Source: Pseudeuparius sepicola
Lineage: Eukaryota > Arthropoda > Insecta > Coleoptera > Anthribidae
NCBI GenBank assembly: GCA_963920635.1
Contig: OY987305.1
Span: forward strand, 20,298,876 to 20,362,875
Direction of reading: 5' to 3'
DNA: 64,000 nucleotides
Shown: positions 10,438 through 21,567 of the stretch, one piece after another
Numbering within the stretch: the stretch's first letter is position 1
Layout of the letters: each line of letters opens with the position of its first letter
The notes under the pieces: model-generated
Databases searched by the model: none
The model's input: the letters and a program-made list of their open reading frames with translations, nothing else
Told to the model about the DNA's origin: nothing
Translations under genes and position numbers: made by a program

Positions 10438-10911
10438 CAGGGTGTTCCCGTATATTTTGACCCACCCCTAAAGCCTTTATTTTTCGAGTTATAAAAAAAG
10501 TACTTAAATGAAAGTTGTAGGGTTTTTTCTGAACCGCTAGGATCTGTTACTAGATAAAACAAATGAGCGTCGCAAATTTATGAAAAAATATAAACTTACT
10601 TTACTTACTTACCCAGTATATTTGTCGATTTTTTAATTGCACGCATTTTTCCGATTCCAACATATAAATATAAACATATAAATATGTTATATGTTTGTTC
10701 TTAGCATTCGCGTGATATTCCAAATTGCAGATAAATACGATCTTTATATTTTTTAATCAAGGTTGCCATGGAAAAACATTTCAACTTAGGCAAGACCATT
10801 CCTGTCAATCCGTTATTTTTGGGACAATACACCTTGGTACCCTAAAACTTTCATTTTCTAACCGAAAAATAGAGGCTCTAGGGGTGGGTCAAAATATACG
10901 GGAACACCCTG
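10438..10911. mobile_element. TA-flanked MITE, 474 bp
   Basis: The left end CAGGGTGTTCCCGTATATTT faces its mirror at 10892-10911. Complementarity continues through TTTTGACCCACCCCTA and a diverged stretch. TA flanks both sides (10436-10437, 10912-10913). There is no transposase; the ends resemble those of the DUF4817-type element, which suggests mobilisation by a relative (inference). Confidence 0.8.
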
Positions 10912-11644
10912 TACATGTTAGCAGACAGTATATTTGGCATTGTAACGATAGTTAGTTGTGAAGGGATGAAAGTAAAAAATGTACCGATATGTCCACATCT
11001 GCCTATGTTTAATACCTACATTTATTGTTTTTGGAATTTGAAGCTGATGTAGACGTAGGTAGAGTGATTTTATTTGGCCGGTAGCCGTTTTTTACGTGTT
11101 AAATACTGCTATTTTCGCGAATATTTTGCGCTTTTATGGAGGCATGTAAATAAACAAATAAGAACCACATCTATAACAGTTATAGTGAAAATCAAAACAA
11201 AATCGGTATCGATATGGAATAATATGAAAAATTGGAAAAATATGAAAAATCTGCCCTGGTACGGTGGTTAGTGTCGGATGAAACGAAACGATCTAAAGCC
11301 ATTTTCCTGACACTTTTTTAAAATGATTTGTTTCCAAACAATATTACAATGTACGGTGTATAAACGGGCAAAGGAAATACTAGGAAAATAAACAGAATCA
11401 ACCACAGAAGTCCTTAGAGTGCGTGGGTAATCTTCTGGTAATATTAAAATGTTACAGTATACTTACAAAACGAAACAAAAACAAAATACACAAATCACAA
11501 ATCTAATTTCAATAAAAACAACACATAGCACACAAACACAAATAATGATGATAGCATAGATGAGAGGCAATGGAGAATAAGTTATGTAGTTATATGGTTT
11601 CCTATTTTTTACGAAAAAAGGAAGGAAAACATTTAAAATGTATA
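10912..11644. other. No gene seen
   Basis: Mixed A+T-rich spacer. The part around 11460-11560 is A-rich on the plus strand (many AAAC/ACAAA runs). No repeat end or gene was recognised. Confidence 0.4.
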
Positions 11645-12379
11645 CAGGGTGATTCAGTTCCAGTACTCAACATGGGGATCTTGGAAACCGTAACAGACAC
11701 GAAGTGGAGGCAAACTTGCGCCTTTGGGCCCCTATCAGTATGTCGTTGAGAAAGTTAAAATATTTTCATGGGTTGCTGAGATATTAAGCAAAACTAAATT
11801 TTTGAAAATTAGATTTTATTTTTTTCTGGCGCCATTTGCGATAATACTGAAAAATAAATTATACTTTTTCATTACAACTTTTTCTGGAATACGTCATGGT
11901 ATTTTTAGATTTTCGGGGTGACGTTTCGTTTTTGAGATAGAGGGATCATATTCATTTTTTTAAATACGGACCTGGATTTTTTATTGCATATTTCGAAATG
12001 AATCGTTGTCCTGAGTACAACGATGTATGGCACATACATATTTTTTCTTGTTTTAGCTGCTAAAATGCACATTTACTAAGAAGAAAATTAATACGGTCCT
12101 GGACTATGCATTTTTCCTGTTCTAATTATAACAGGTGATCATTATTTTAATACCTACTGGATTAATTATACTTCATGTTTGTCACATTTTGAAATTATTT
12201 GTTATACTTTAGGTAGAATGTATCCCACTATTGTTAATAATTATTGTTGTTATTCACCTAAAGTATAAAAAATAATTTGAAAATGTTAGGCGCCCAAAGG
12301 CGCAAGTTTGCCTCCACTTCGTATCTGTTATTACGGTTTCCGAGATCCCCATGTTGAGCAAGGGAACTGAGTCACCTTG
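11645..12379. mobile_element. TA-flanked MITE with about 90-bp TIRs, 735 bp
   Basis: The left TIR begins CAGGGTGATTCAGTTCC and contains GGAAACCGTAACAGACACGA. The inverted right TIR ends at 12379 with matching sequence and several mismatches. TA lies at 11643-11644 and 12380-12381. The middle is non-coding. A related but truncated right end recurs at 14110-14163. Confidence 0.8.
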
Positions 12380-12538
12380 TAGGTATACACAAATGAGTGC
12401 TTTTATTTTAGTAAAAAAATAAATCAAAACTGTGGTAGAGGGAGTTTGCACCCAGTTTTTGTACAAGTTTATACAATCGAGGAGCAATAAACCAAAACGA
12501 ATTTTGTCCAACAGTCTTTGATGATTTATAAGTTTGTA

Positions 12539-13747
12539 CAGCTTGTCCCAAATAGTTTGTCGTACCTCCTGGATCTCAGGAACCGTAAAGGCCCGGTTAC
12601 ACGGCGCGTGGTTTGTCGAACCAACAGCTTGGTTCGTGATTCGCTAGAGTTCGCCGTTTTATGGGCCAAGGGTGTCAACACAGTACGTGGTTCATTCAGA
12701 TTCGTGACGTGAAGAGGTTTGCTAAACATCTTGGAACCTCGGTGACTAGTTTGTCATTATTATTATTTTAGCTGCCCATGTGGGATAGAAGGCAGCAAAT
12801 TATTGCTTCTGCCTCCATTTATAGCGGTTATATACCAAAAAAATAAAACGCACCAAAAAGAGGTGGTGGATGGCATCGCATCTGAAAAATCGAGGATATT
12901 TCTATCCTTGTGGTCTACATGCCTAGGGTTCCATATAACCTCCTCTAATTGAAGGCCTTCATTTAAACTCTAATCACTAATGTAAAGAAAGCGACCTTTA
13001 TAGTGTGACAAGTATACGGGTACAGGAATTTTATTTCCCGTATTATCTAAAATGACAATTATTTCTGCCACTGTCTGGAAAAATAGTTATGGCTTGTTTG
13101 ATAAAACCTTCTCACCTGAATGAAAAATGCAAAGAAATTTTCTTAAATACTAAATAAGTATCTCAAAAACGGGTAGTTTTTGGTATAGAATGTTATTTAC
13201 ATAAAATGTGAGGCTTGGACGCCGGCATCCAACAAACTATAGAAATATGCGTCATTCCATTTGGAAAAATAAGTTATTGCTGTTTGAAATTATCTGATTT
13301 TGAGAGCCTGTTATGAACACACTGTATATGCAAAAACCAATTTCGACATACCACACCACACACGGTTGTGCTGTCATACTTCGGCTAAAATATATCTTCG
13401 ATATCTATTAAAATAAAGATACAGCATTCAGTTTCCATAACCTCCACGAAATCCCTAAATTCCAACAAAAATTCGATATCTTGGCAACGGTGCATCCAAA
13501 ACACAAAACAAAAAAACGGTTCTGTAGCAAATTTCATGTAGAATGCAAATATTCCAAAGGATTAGTGCAATTGTCAAAATCTAAATATTTTATTTTTGTC
13601 CTGCAAACATGAATCGCCCTGTATATGTGAAAATAAAAGAGGGGTTACGTGCACTGCTAACCCTACAACTTTTGTATTCAAGTTTTTTTCGTATCTCTTA
13701 CGGTTCCTGAGAACCAGGGGGTAGGACAAACTATTTGAGACACGCTG
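12539..13747. mobile_element. TA-flanked MITE, about 1.2 kb, composite interior
   Basis: CAGCTTGTCCCAAATAGTTT at the left faces its inverted copy at the right, ending CACGCTG at 13747, with about 50-bp TIRs and flanking TA (12537-12538, 13748-13749). The interior includes a GC-richer patch (12590-12715). It also includes a stretch at about 13140-13330 that resembles the inner TIR of the DUF4817-type element, so it is probably a nested mosaic. Confidence 0.65.
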
Positions 13748-13859
13748 TACTTTCATGTTAGCTTTGTGCCTTGTGTCATACAATGTTCTATTTTTGTTAA
13801 TTCGTGTTTTATTTTGTCATGTAGTAGTGTTACTCGATATATGATTTTTAAGATCGTGA

Positions 13860-14163
13860 CAAATTATGGTTTCCATTAAAAAAAAACACAAGTTAGTGTC
13901 ATATCTCGAAAATGATAGCTGTAACGGAAAGTAGGACATGATAGCCGCATTGGGGACACAATTCCCTCCAACTTTATCATTTACACTTTTTACCTAAAAT
14001 CAGAAACAACGAAGCTAGACGGATTAGAATAAATCGCCAAAATTTCGTTTTTTTCAAAATATCTAGTAAGCCACAAAAATCCACAAGGCGCGTTAAATTG
14101 GGCCCACTATCTCCGCTAGTTTCCGAGATCCCCATACTGATCATCAAAAACAAACTAACCCTG
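13860..14163. mobile_element. Truncated MITE relic with AACCCTG-TA end
   Basis: The right end contains CCGAGATCCCCAT and ends AACCCTG before TA, resembling the right TIR of the 11645-12379 element. No matching left end was found. No coding content. Confidence 0.4.
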
Positions 14164-14169
14164 TATATA

Positions 14170-15066
14170 GATCTGTCTGATGCTGAGAAGTGTACTTTCT
14201 GGATACAATAGATGATTTGGGTTTTGGGTATGTGTTAACTTTATTTAGCATAATTTTTAAAACATGTTTTGAACGATTTCAAGCTGGCTCATAATATGTA
14301 TCTTATATTATGTTCCACCCCAACATGATATTGAATATTGTAAATGGGATTCTACTAGGGAAAAATAAATTCTCTTCATGCGGAAAAAACTCAATATTTT
14401 GCGAAGTTGTTTAAACTTATAAAGCATAGGCCTTAGTTTTAACCAGCAAGTTTATGTGTAAATTCCATTTTAGAAAACGATCAATTTCCACATCATACTA
14501 CTAACCTCAGACACTGTAATGTCACAATCTAGATCTTTCAGTTTTATTTCTTTGTATGTTGGAATTTTAGTCTTACTGCAGCTTAATGGTGTAAATATTT
14601 CTTTTTTTCGAAGTTGATAGTAAGGAACATTTCGTCGAACCACAACTTTATGATTTTCAAGTCACTCTTAACCACTTGATATATTTCAGACCAAGTCCCT
14701 CCATCATATTGCACAACTGTATCATCCGCAAAGGAGGAAATATTTCCCTTTAGATTTAAGGACAAAAGATTGTTTATATAAACCAAAAACAGAAGAGGGC
14801 CCAGAACCGTGCCTTGCGGAACACCATATTCAATTTTTGTCTCCCGACTTATATCGTCTTCTCACGCACTGGTATCTGTCGTTCAAATAAGACCTAAGCA
14901 AGTTCAACACAATGCCCCTAAAGCCCATATCTTCAAGTTGATTTATAAGAATTGCATGGCTTACAGTGTCAAAAGCCTTACTCAAGTCAAGAAAAATGCG
15001 AAGTACCGATCTGTTTTTATCGAGAAATATTATTATAGCAAATCGCATCCTCTGGAGAAACGCTAG
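14170..15066 (-). pseudogene. Non-LTR retrotransposon reverse transcriptase relic
   Basis: On the minus strand the first part gives IFLDLSKAFDTVSHAILINQ, the reverse-transcriptase motif holding the first catalytic Asp. After a frameshift near 14829 come GVPQG-type residues, VYINNLL and SSFADDTVV, the FADD catalytic box. Another frameshift near 14590 leads into a thumb-like region with LVESHLQYSISCWGG, typical of jockey/CR1-like LINEs. The 5' part is missing: the sequence stops exactly where the TIR of the next element begins (about 15068). No intact frame exceeds about 120 codons, so it is dead. Confidence 0.85.
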
Positions 15067-15167
15067 AGGCAAAATTTTGATAGCCACCTTTGTTTTTAAG
15101 ATACAGGGCGAAATTGAAAATTGGCAGTTTTTGGCTATCCCCTGAACCTTAGTTACCTTTTCACATA

Positions 15168-16416
15168 CAGGGTGTCTACTTTTAAGTGTATACAAATCGA
15201 TAAAAAATGTATTTTGTCAGATATTTGAAAGGCCTTCAAAAACCGCTTCTTTTGACCTTCCTGCCATTTTCAAAATGCAAATCCAGGGAAGGCTGCGATT
15301 TTTTTATACCCCCGATTTTCGCGAAAACCTTTTAGCGATTTTTTTATTTAAAATCTGACCCTACAGCGTTAATCAGAACACCCCAAAACCCTTATATACC
15401 AAATTTGAATAAAAAATATTCAGGGAGTTCCATTATGCAGGGTGTCAAAGTTGAGCAAAATAGGAATTTTAAAGGCATCTGCCAAGTCAAGTGTGCCATG
15501 GAATCCCCTCAAAACAGTTGAATGGTCAACAGGACCACTCAAGTTGTTGGTGTGCAAAGGTCCAATACGAAATATACAGAGTGCTCTTCTCTGTGCCATC
15601 TCAAATTACTGAATTTTTTGTAACTTTATACGGGTCAAAAATCGAGTATATCAAAACCGCTCCACATACTATAGACAAAGATATATACAACCATATCTTT
15701 GCTATAGACGAACTAAATCTAAAAAAATACAGAAGCCTGCCAGTCAGTAAGTCCATATCAGTTAAGGTGGCTGGTGTGTCACAACAGAAAACGCACAGAA
15801 AATGTATCATCTTAGACATCTCTTGTTGAGAAAGGCCCAATATTTTAAATTGTTTTTATTTGTTGGTTGGCATTTTGTAAAGAAATAAATTACTTTTGTG
15901 TTTATTAATATGTTTTCAATGATTCCAGAGCACTCCTGATCAGTATAAAGTTTAATAAAAATTCAGAATTTTGAGATGGCTCAGAGGAAAATGCCCTGTA
16001 TATTTTTGTAGTAAATCTTTTCACACCAACATTTTGAGTGGTCCTGTTGACCATGCAACTGTTTTGAAGGGATTCCATGGCACACTTGGCTCGCCAGATG
16101 TCTTTAAAATTCATATTTTGCTCAACTTTAACACGGTGTAGAACCGAACACCCTCTACATTTTTTGTTCAAATTTAGTATATCGGGGTTTCGGGGTATCC
16201 TGATTAACGCTGTTGTGTCAGATTTTAAATAAAAAAATCGCTAAATGGTTTTTGTGAAAATCGGGGTGTAAAAAAATCTTGGTCGTCCGTGGATTTGCAT
16301 TTTGAAAAAAGTAAAAACGGTTTTTGAAGGCCTTTCGAACAAAAAAAAGGTTTTTGAAAATATCTCACAAAATACATTTTTTATCGAATTGTATACACTT
16401 AAAAGTAGACACCCTG
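15168..16416. mobile_element. Foldback MITE family A, copy 1 (1,249 bp)
   Basis: Two arms of roughly 460-500 bp are inverted copies around a spacer at about 15640-15920. The ends are CAGGGTGTCTACTTTTAAGT and its inverse, with TA at 15166-15167 and 16417-16418. The undisturbed site survives in the other arm of the host element near 17990-18015, confirming both boundaries and the TA duplication. Related copies lie at 41775-42919, 50747-51548 and 63770-64000. No protein is encoded. Confidence 0.85.
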
Positions 16417-16785
16417 TATAGGAAAAGTAGAAACGCGGCTTTATACAACTTTTTCTGTAGAATCCAGTGGAGTAGTCAGATTTTTGCTAGCTCTATCCAT
16501 TTCGGAAATTTAAAGCAAACTTATTGCTTTTTAAATGGAATACCCTGTATTTATATAGATATTTGAATTTGGCTTGTTTTCAGCTTTTCAGAAATACATA
16601 ATAGTATATACTTATTATAATAATAATAAAAATTAAATTAAACAATAAACGAATTAATTTCAATTTTCTCAAATTGTATGCGTGACTATAGTATTGGTGA
16701 CATGTCATCTCGTTTGTAAAGACTTCTTGCATTAATTCTGATTACATAGTTTTAAGTTTGTTATATAACTGTACTTTTGTGAAAA

Positions 16786-16914
16786 ATGGCCGAAATGAGT
16801 TTATATCAGTATTTTGAAAAGTATGATAATAAGTATGTCAGTTTGCTATATCGAGTCGATGAAAAGTCCCGTGAAGCCGGCGAACTATATTTTAACTACT
16901 ACATAGTTAATTAA
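16786..16914 (+). CDS. Short ORF (42 aa) of unknown function inside the long-TIR element
   Basis: The ATG at 16786 has a reasonable context and the frame ends TAA at 16912-16914. The product is acidic and tyrosine-rich, opening MAEMSLYQYFEKYDNKYVS. It lies between the inner edge of the left arm and the transposase relic. It could be the N-terminus of an element gene or a captured exon; I do not recognise it, and a chance ORF is possible. Confidence 0.25.
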   Translation: MAEMSLYQYFEKYDNKYVSLLYRVDEKSREAGELYFNYYIVN

Positions 16915-17060
16915 ATTATTATTATAGGTATAGGATTGGAAACTTCCACAGGCAGAATGTGATGAATCTGAGTTTCTTCCGGATGGATCCTGTGTCAGCG
17001 AAACTTCTCCTCGTTCCAAGCTTTCGTCCTCGATTGCACGGGACATCCTCAGGGCGCGAC

Positions 17061-17091
17061 GATCACACTGAGACTCAGTCTCAGTGTGATC
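17061..17091. repeat. Perfect 31-bp palindrome
   Basis: GATCACACTGAGACT at 17061-17075 is followed by one central C and its exact reverse complement at 17077-17091. It could form a cruciform or serve as a dimeric binding site. No neighbouring promoter was recognised. Confidence 0.8.
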
Positions 17092-17310
17092 AGTGACTCA
17101 GATTCAAATTATTATTATATTATTTTATTATCGCCCCAATTGTCTGTCTTCTGTTTTTATACCAAGACTTCTTATTTTAGATAAACGGAGAGAAGACAAC
17201 CTTTTCCCGATAGATTTTCTATCATAAAACAAAATTTAATTAATTTTGGTTCCTTTACACGACCAATGCCAAAATTCTACTATAAAGTTATCTGCGCAAT
17301 AGACGAGGTT

Positions 17311-17561
17311 AATGTTTTAGGCTTTGTAGAGTGTAGAGGCAACTCGTTCATGTAGGGCTATTGAGAAAGAAGTTAGAGTATCGAAGAATAGAGCTCAATT
17401 GATATTAAAAAAACATAAATTTCGAATTTATGAAGGGAATCTTTCAGCTGAACGCTACCTGAATATCTTGCAAGAAGTTATATCAGAACTGCTACACAAC
17501 ATTTCCTTGGCCCAAAGGATAATACGTCCTTTTTGGAAAATCATTTCCATAAAAAAAATAT
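17311..17561 (+). pseudogene. DUF4817-type transposase relic with internal deletion
   Basis: Translation gives NVLGFVE, then after a frameshift TRSCRAIEKEVRVSKNRAQL, the second helix-turn-helix of DUF4817-type transposases, followed by ILKKHKF. It then jumps to YEGNLSAERYLNILQEVI, a segment normally just before the second catalytic Asp. The catalytic block between these two parts is missing. The frame ends at 17561. It is the coding remnant of the surrounding long-TIR element. Confidence 0.75.
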
Positions 17562-18787
17562 AATGGACCTATAAGGTAGCCACCAAACTCGATCATTTTG
17601 AGCAACATTTGTAATTATTAAAAAAAGACCGACGAGTATGTTTTATACAAAAAGTTGAACTATTTTTTGTTGTTTCTATATTATAGCATTATAATAATAT
17701 ACTAATATTATTATGGTTATGATGATATTGATCTTTTATTTCATGGCCTACTAGAAAGGCAGGCATACAATTTGAGAAAATTGTAATTAATCCGTTTATT
17801 GTTTAAAACAAGTACCTATATACTATTATATATTTCTGAAAAGCTGACAACAAGCTGAATTCAAATATCTATAAAGGTACAGGGCGTTCCATTAAAAAAA
17901 AGGTTGCTTTATATCTACGAAATGGATAAAGCTAGCAAAAATCTGACTACGCCACTGGATTCTACAAAAAATGTTATATAAAACCGCGTTTCTACTTTTT
18001 CTATATGTGAAAAGGTAACTGAGGTATAAGGGATAGCCAAAAACTGCCAATTTTCATTTTCCCCTGTATCTTAAAAACGAAGGTGCGGCTATGAAAATTT
18101 TGTTTTAGGCATCTTTCGTTATTATATATTACCTTTCACAGTTATTTTCCATAACTAAAAAATCTTTTTTTGTTAGTGAAAACATTTATCACAGACCATA
18201 GATTTTTACTGCTCCCCTTATTTTTAACTATTTGATTTTTAAAATCAAATTCTTTTGTGTGTGCTATCAGCTTTTAAGTTTATTTATATATTTTTGATAT
18301 TCTCTTACTTTATCCTCATTTTTATCATCACGCTGAAGACGTTTTAGTTTTTTTTATGTTTGTATCAGTTTAACATATTATTTGAAGCGTTTTGTATTGT
18401 TGTTATTAGGTAATCCACTGCATGGACGCATATGGTTATATTATAAATACTCCATACCAATTTTCATTTTTCAAAATACAGTAAAACCTTCATTTGCGGA
18501 CATCTCTGAATAGGGGACACATCTACATTTGTTTTAACATGATTTTACAATGAGGTTTTCTTAATAATACCACCTCTTAATAACGAACCCTCTAAAAGAC
18601 GGACACGGGCACCCTATTTTTCACCCAATACATGAAAATGTGTGTAAAATTACCATGAGACCACGTGACATACAGGCAAAGTCTAGAGAATATACAGGGT
18701 CGGCCGACGCGGACAAACAAAAGCGCATCCATAGGGAACACAGCGTGAGTATCTAAAAATATAACCCACCCGTTTAAGTTTTTTAAG

Positions 18788-18874
18788 ATGAAGAAATCGG
18801 AAGAGGAGGAAAATAAGAGCTTGTCAACTGGTGATTCTGGGGATCGGACAGATCTCGGAGACATCGCCAAATGA
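18788..18874 (+). CDS. Short acidic ORF (28 aa) of unknown function
   Basis: ATG at 18788, stop at 18872-18874. The product begins MKKSEEEENKSLSTGDSGD, strongly acidic and hydrophilic. It sits at the edge of a GC-rich block. I cannot assign it; it might be a captured host exon or chance. Confidence 0.15.
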   Translation: MKKSEEEENKSLSTGDSGDRTDLGDIAK

Positions 18875-18911
18875 CATTCTCTTTGGACATGGCACGCAAA
18901 CACACGGACTC

Positions 18912-19500
18912 GCCGTTCGCGTCCACCGACGGTAATAAGAAAACGATGGCAGGTACCAGGTGGGCAGCCGGAGTAACCTGAATATCGTTTACTGTGTCGT
19001 GTCAGTCGCCATCAAAATGTCACGCCGTCCGCGGGCAGCGACGTTAAGAACAATACCAGTTGGGCAGCCTGTGTTATTATTCCGCCATTATCAATCCCTT
19101 ATTATTATACGCTCCATTCGCGGGCAGCGACGGTAGTTAGTAACAGGTAGGCAGCCTGTGTAGCCTGGATCACCGTTCTTCGTATCAATTGCCACCAAGA
19201 ATCAGCGACGGTAAAAGAAAACACCAGGCACCGGGGAGAAGTCTGCGTAGTGCGTAACCTCGGTTATCGCCATCAGCAACGCGTCCGCGGCCTCGCCGGC
19301 CTCGTTGGCGAGGTATCGTTGCAAAAGCAATTGCGACGTTGCCGATTTGCTTGCAAGCACCGCCGACGGAAATACATAGTGAAAAGCCTGGACAATTTTG
19401 GTTTAACGGTAAGTATTAGTCGCTGTCAATAATGACTTGCCGCTCGCGGCAGCTACGGCAAAGAGACAATACCAGCTTCAATCGCGGGTCAGGTAGAGAA
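18912..19500. repeat. GC-rich degenerate tandem repeat, about 85-112-bp period, four or five copies
   Basis: Each unit contains a string like TTCGCGGGCAGCGACGGTA followed after about 20 bases by a GGCAGCCTGTGT-like string. Starts are near 18912, 19024, 19112 and 19200, with a more diverged unit near 19430. Units differ at many positions. A perfect splice-donor-like string, CG|GTAAGTATT, occurs at 19406-19416, but no acceptor-bounded exon could be defined. Confidence 0.55.
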
Positions 19501-21136
19501 CGTCGAATAATTTCGATATAATACCTTCCTGCTGTTCCGGGACACGGGCCAGCGTAGGCCGAACCGGCAACTTCGCAGCAAATTTGCGAATAGTGCCGCC
19601 CGTCTCCGACCACGGCTTCCACACCCATCTACCCCACGAAAAACACGTCACACGATGTTTCTCCTCTAGAAGGGAGGGGTCGTAATTCCAAAACTCGCTA
19701 CAACTAGGCTAGGGGTCACACCGGTTGGCACTTCTCCGTTTCTCCTCGTGCTTTGCTTGGCCGGCTAACAGAAAAAGAAAAAGGGGTGGCGAAGGGTACC
19801 TCTCCAGCAAATGAGAATAATAATAATTGTAGAGGCAACACAATACACCTTGGTGTAGGTACGGTTGAACCCCGTTGAACGCAGGTAATATTCCACAGTC
19901 TTCCGCAATTCAGACCAGTGGTGGCGAGCAAAACTACACAAGGCCAACAAACGGCCGCATTATGTACTTCCTTGGGGAAATTAGACGCGTGCGGCGTCTA
20001 CGATGACGTTTTGGACACATAGACGACAAAAATGCTTCCACACAACTTGCTGTAAGTTCTTGGAAACAACCCAGACGAACAGTTTGGCTCATATTATTCT
20101 ACTGAAGGTCGATATGCTGGCGCTTAAACTATACTCACGTTCTTAAACTAGCAGTAAAAAATTTAGAATACATATACCGCTCCGCAAGCACAATATCTTG
20201 TCTGGAGTGGTGGTCACATTCGTGGGGACAGATATCCAGAGCTCATACTCAGTTTTCACCTGAAGCTGAGGATGTCTGGGCAGTTTTTGCTCTCCGGCCA
20301 TTCGACCACCGCCGTTGTGGACGCCCATATAGAACCATTTGAGAAAAAAGGTTAAGCGCGTATCTTGGACAGGTTTCTAGAAATAAAATATTTACAAATA
20401 CATTCAGTCGAGTAACAATGTAGTAAGCCCCATTTTTAAATAAATAATGCGCTTAGGTAGTGGTGATGCCCATCAGTAAATTGGCCATTTGGCTTAGATC
20501 TCTGAAAAAGTAAACAACAAAAAAGTCAATCTATAGTGTGAGTGGCATACCGAGAGAGCATTTCGGTCCGCTAAGGTTGTCTCATTTGTTTTGTGTAAAC
20601 TGGTTACAAAGGGACTTTAAACACAATTACTCTAATGCGAGCTCAAGGAGATACCAACTGTTAAAAATAAGGGCGATTACGAAACGTAACCCCATTTTGT
20701 TCAGCTTGTTCCGAGGGCGTCTCTCGTCCATAGACAAATGGTACAAAGCATTTAATCTTGAACCTTTTGTGCTCAAACTTGTGTAAGTATTGAAGCTGCA
20801 AAGTGGAAGATGCTTAACGGATCGTCTTGATACTTTTCTTGGAATGATGGTTACACATGCCCGCCGTTCGGTTTAGCATGGGCCCCATAGATATTCGCAA
20901 ATATAATGAAACTTGAAACCTAGGTGCTTGCGCCCTAGAAGTTCGACTTGCGTAGACCACTTGGAATATCCTGATATATAGGGTATAGGTACTTTTAAAT
21001 AGCAATGTAATCGAAACACCAAGTGATTATCCTTGGGTCTTTCTTTTTTCCGTTGTTATATAAAATAAAGAGTTTTTACACTTTCAATTAAAACTTGTAG
21101 GACATAAATTTAACTTATCGAAATTTTCAATAGATT
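19501..21136. other. No recognised gene; GC-rich first part
   Basis: To about 20340 the sequence stays GC-richer than average, with open frames on both strands that match nothing I know. From 20340 to 21136 it returns to A+T-rich. An open frame at 20538-20786 has protein-like stretches but no recognised domain. Confidence 0.3.
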
Positions 21137-21567
21137 TTGCCACTCTGCAAGCGAGAAAGTGCCCAACGATTGAAACATTACTTACGACTCACTCAATGCC
21201 GTAACTGGCGCGAGTATTTTCATAGTTATAAAACTTTGCAAAATAAAAACGTTTGCCCGACGATTAAGTTACTGCACCGACTTGACTTTCATGTTCCACG
21301 TGTCTTGTCCAGAAACTGCAACCTGTTCTACTTGCCGACTGCTAGAGTGAATGTTTTAAAATATTCTCCCTTATATAATATGTTTGACAACTATAAAATA
21401 TAGTAAGTCCTCAGGTTGACATACTTAGTTGTAAAATTTCATGTTTAAAAAGTTTGAGCTAGCCTGTGTACCTATGTTTTGTAATAATGTTTTTGTAACT
21501 ATTGTTATTGTATTTTCCTACCCCATAAATGGGTTCGCCTGTTGGGTAGTGTATAAATAAAAAAAAA
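21137..21567 (+). pseudogene. 5'-truncated LINE 3' end (ORF2 C-terminus, 3' UTR, poly-A)
   Basis: The open frame to the stop at 21401-21403 includes KLLHRLDFHVPRVLSR and NLFYLPTARVNVLKYSPLYN. This is the C-terminal signature of jockey/CR1/RTE-like LINE ORF2 proteins (FHVPR...NLFYLP...N.L..SPLY). About 150 bases of 3' UTR follow, then AATAAA at 21556-21561 running into an A tail. It is a typical 5'-truncated retrotransposed copy; no matching target duplication was established. Confidence 0.8.

Larger units (their letters stand above)
15068..18103 (+). mobile_element. Decayed long-TIR element containing a transposase relic
   Basis: The left arm (15068-15167 continuing at 16417-16683) is an inverted copy of 17757-18103. 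Landmarks are GGCAGTTTTTGGCTATCCC and CAGCTTTTCAGAAATA. The left arm is interrupted by a foldback MITE. The interior holds a DUF4817-type transposase relic and a short ORF. The arms also contain TACAGGGCGTTCCATT-like modules shared with the element at 2446-5102, so it is probably a related, older element. Exact outer ends and target site were not found. Confidence 0.65.

Noticed and set aside
12254..12511. Minus-strand 85-codon frame
   Set aside because: It spans the right TIR of the MITE at 11645-12379 and has no family resemblance.
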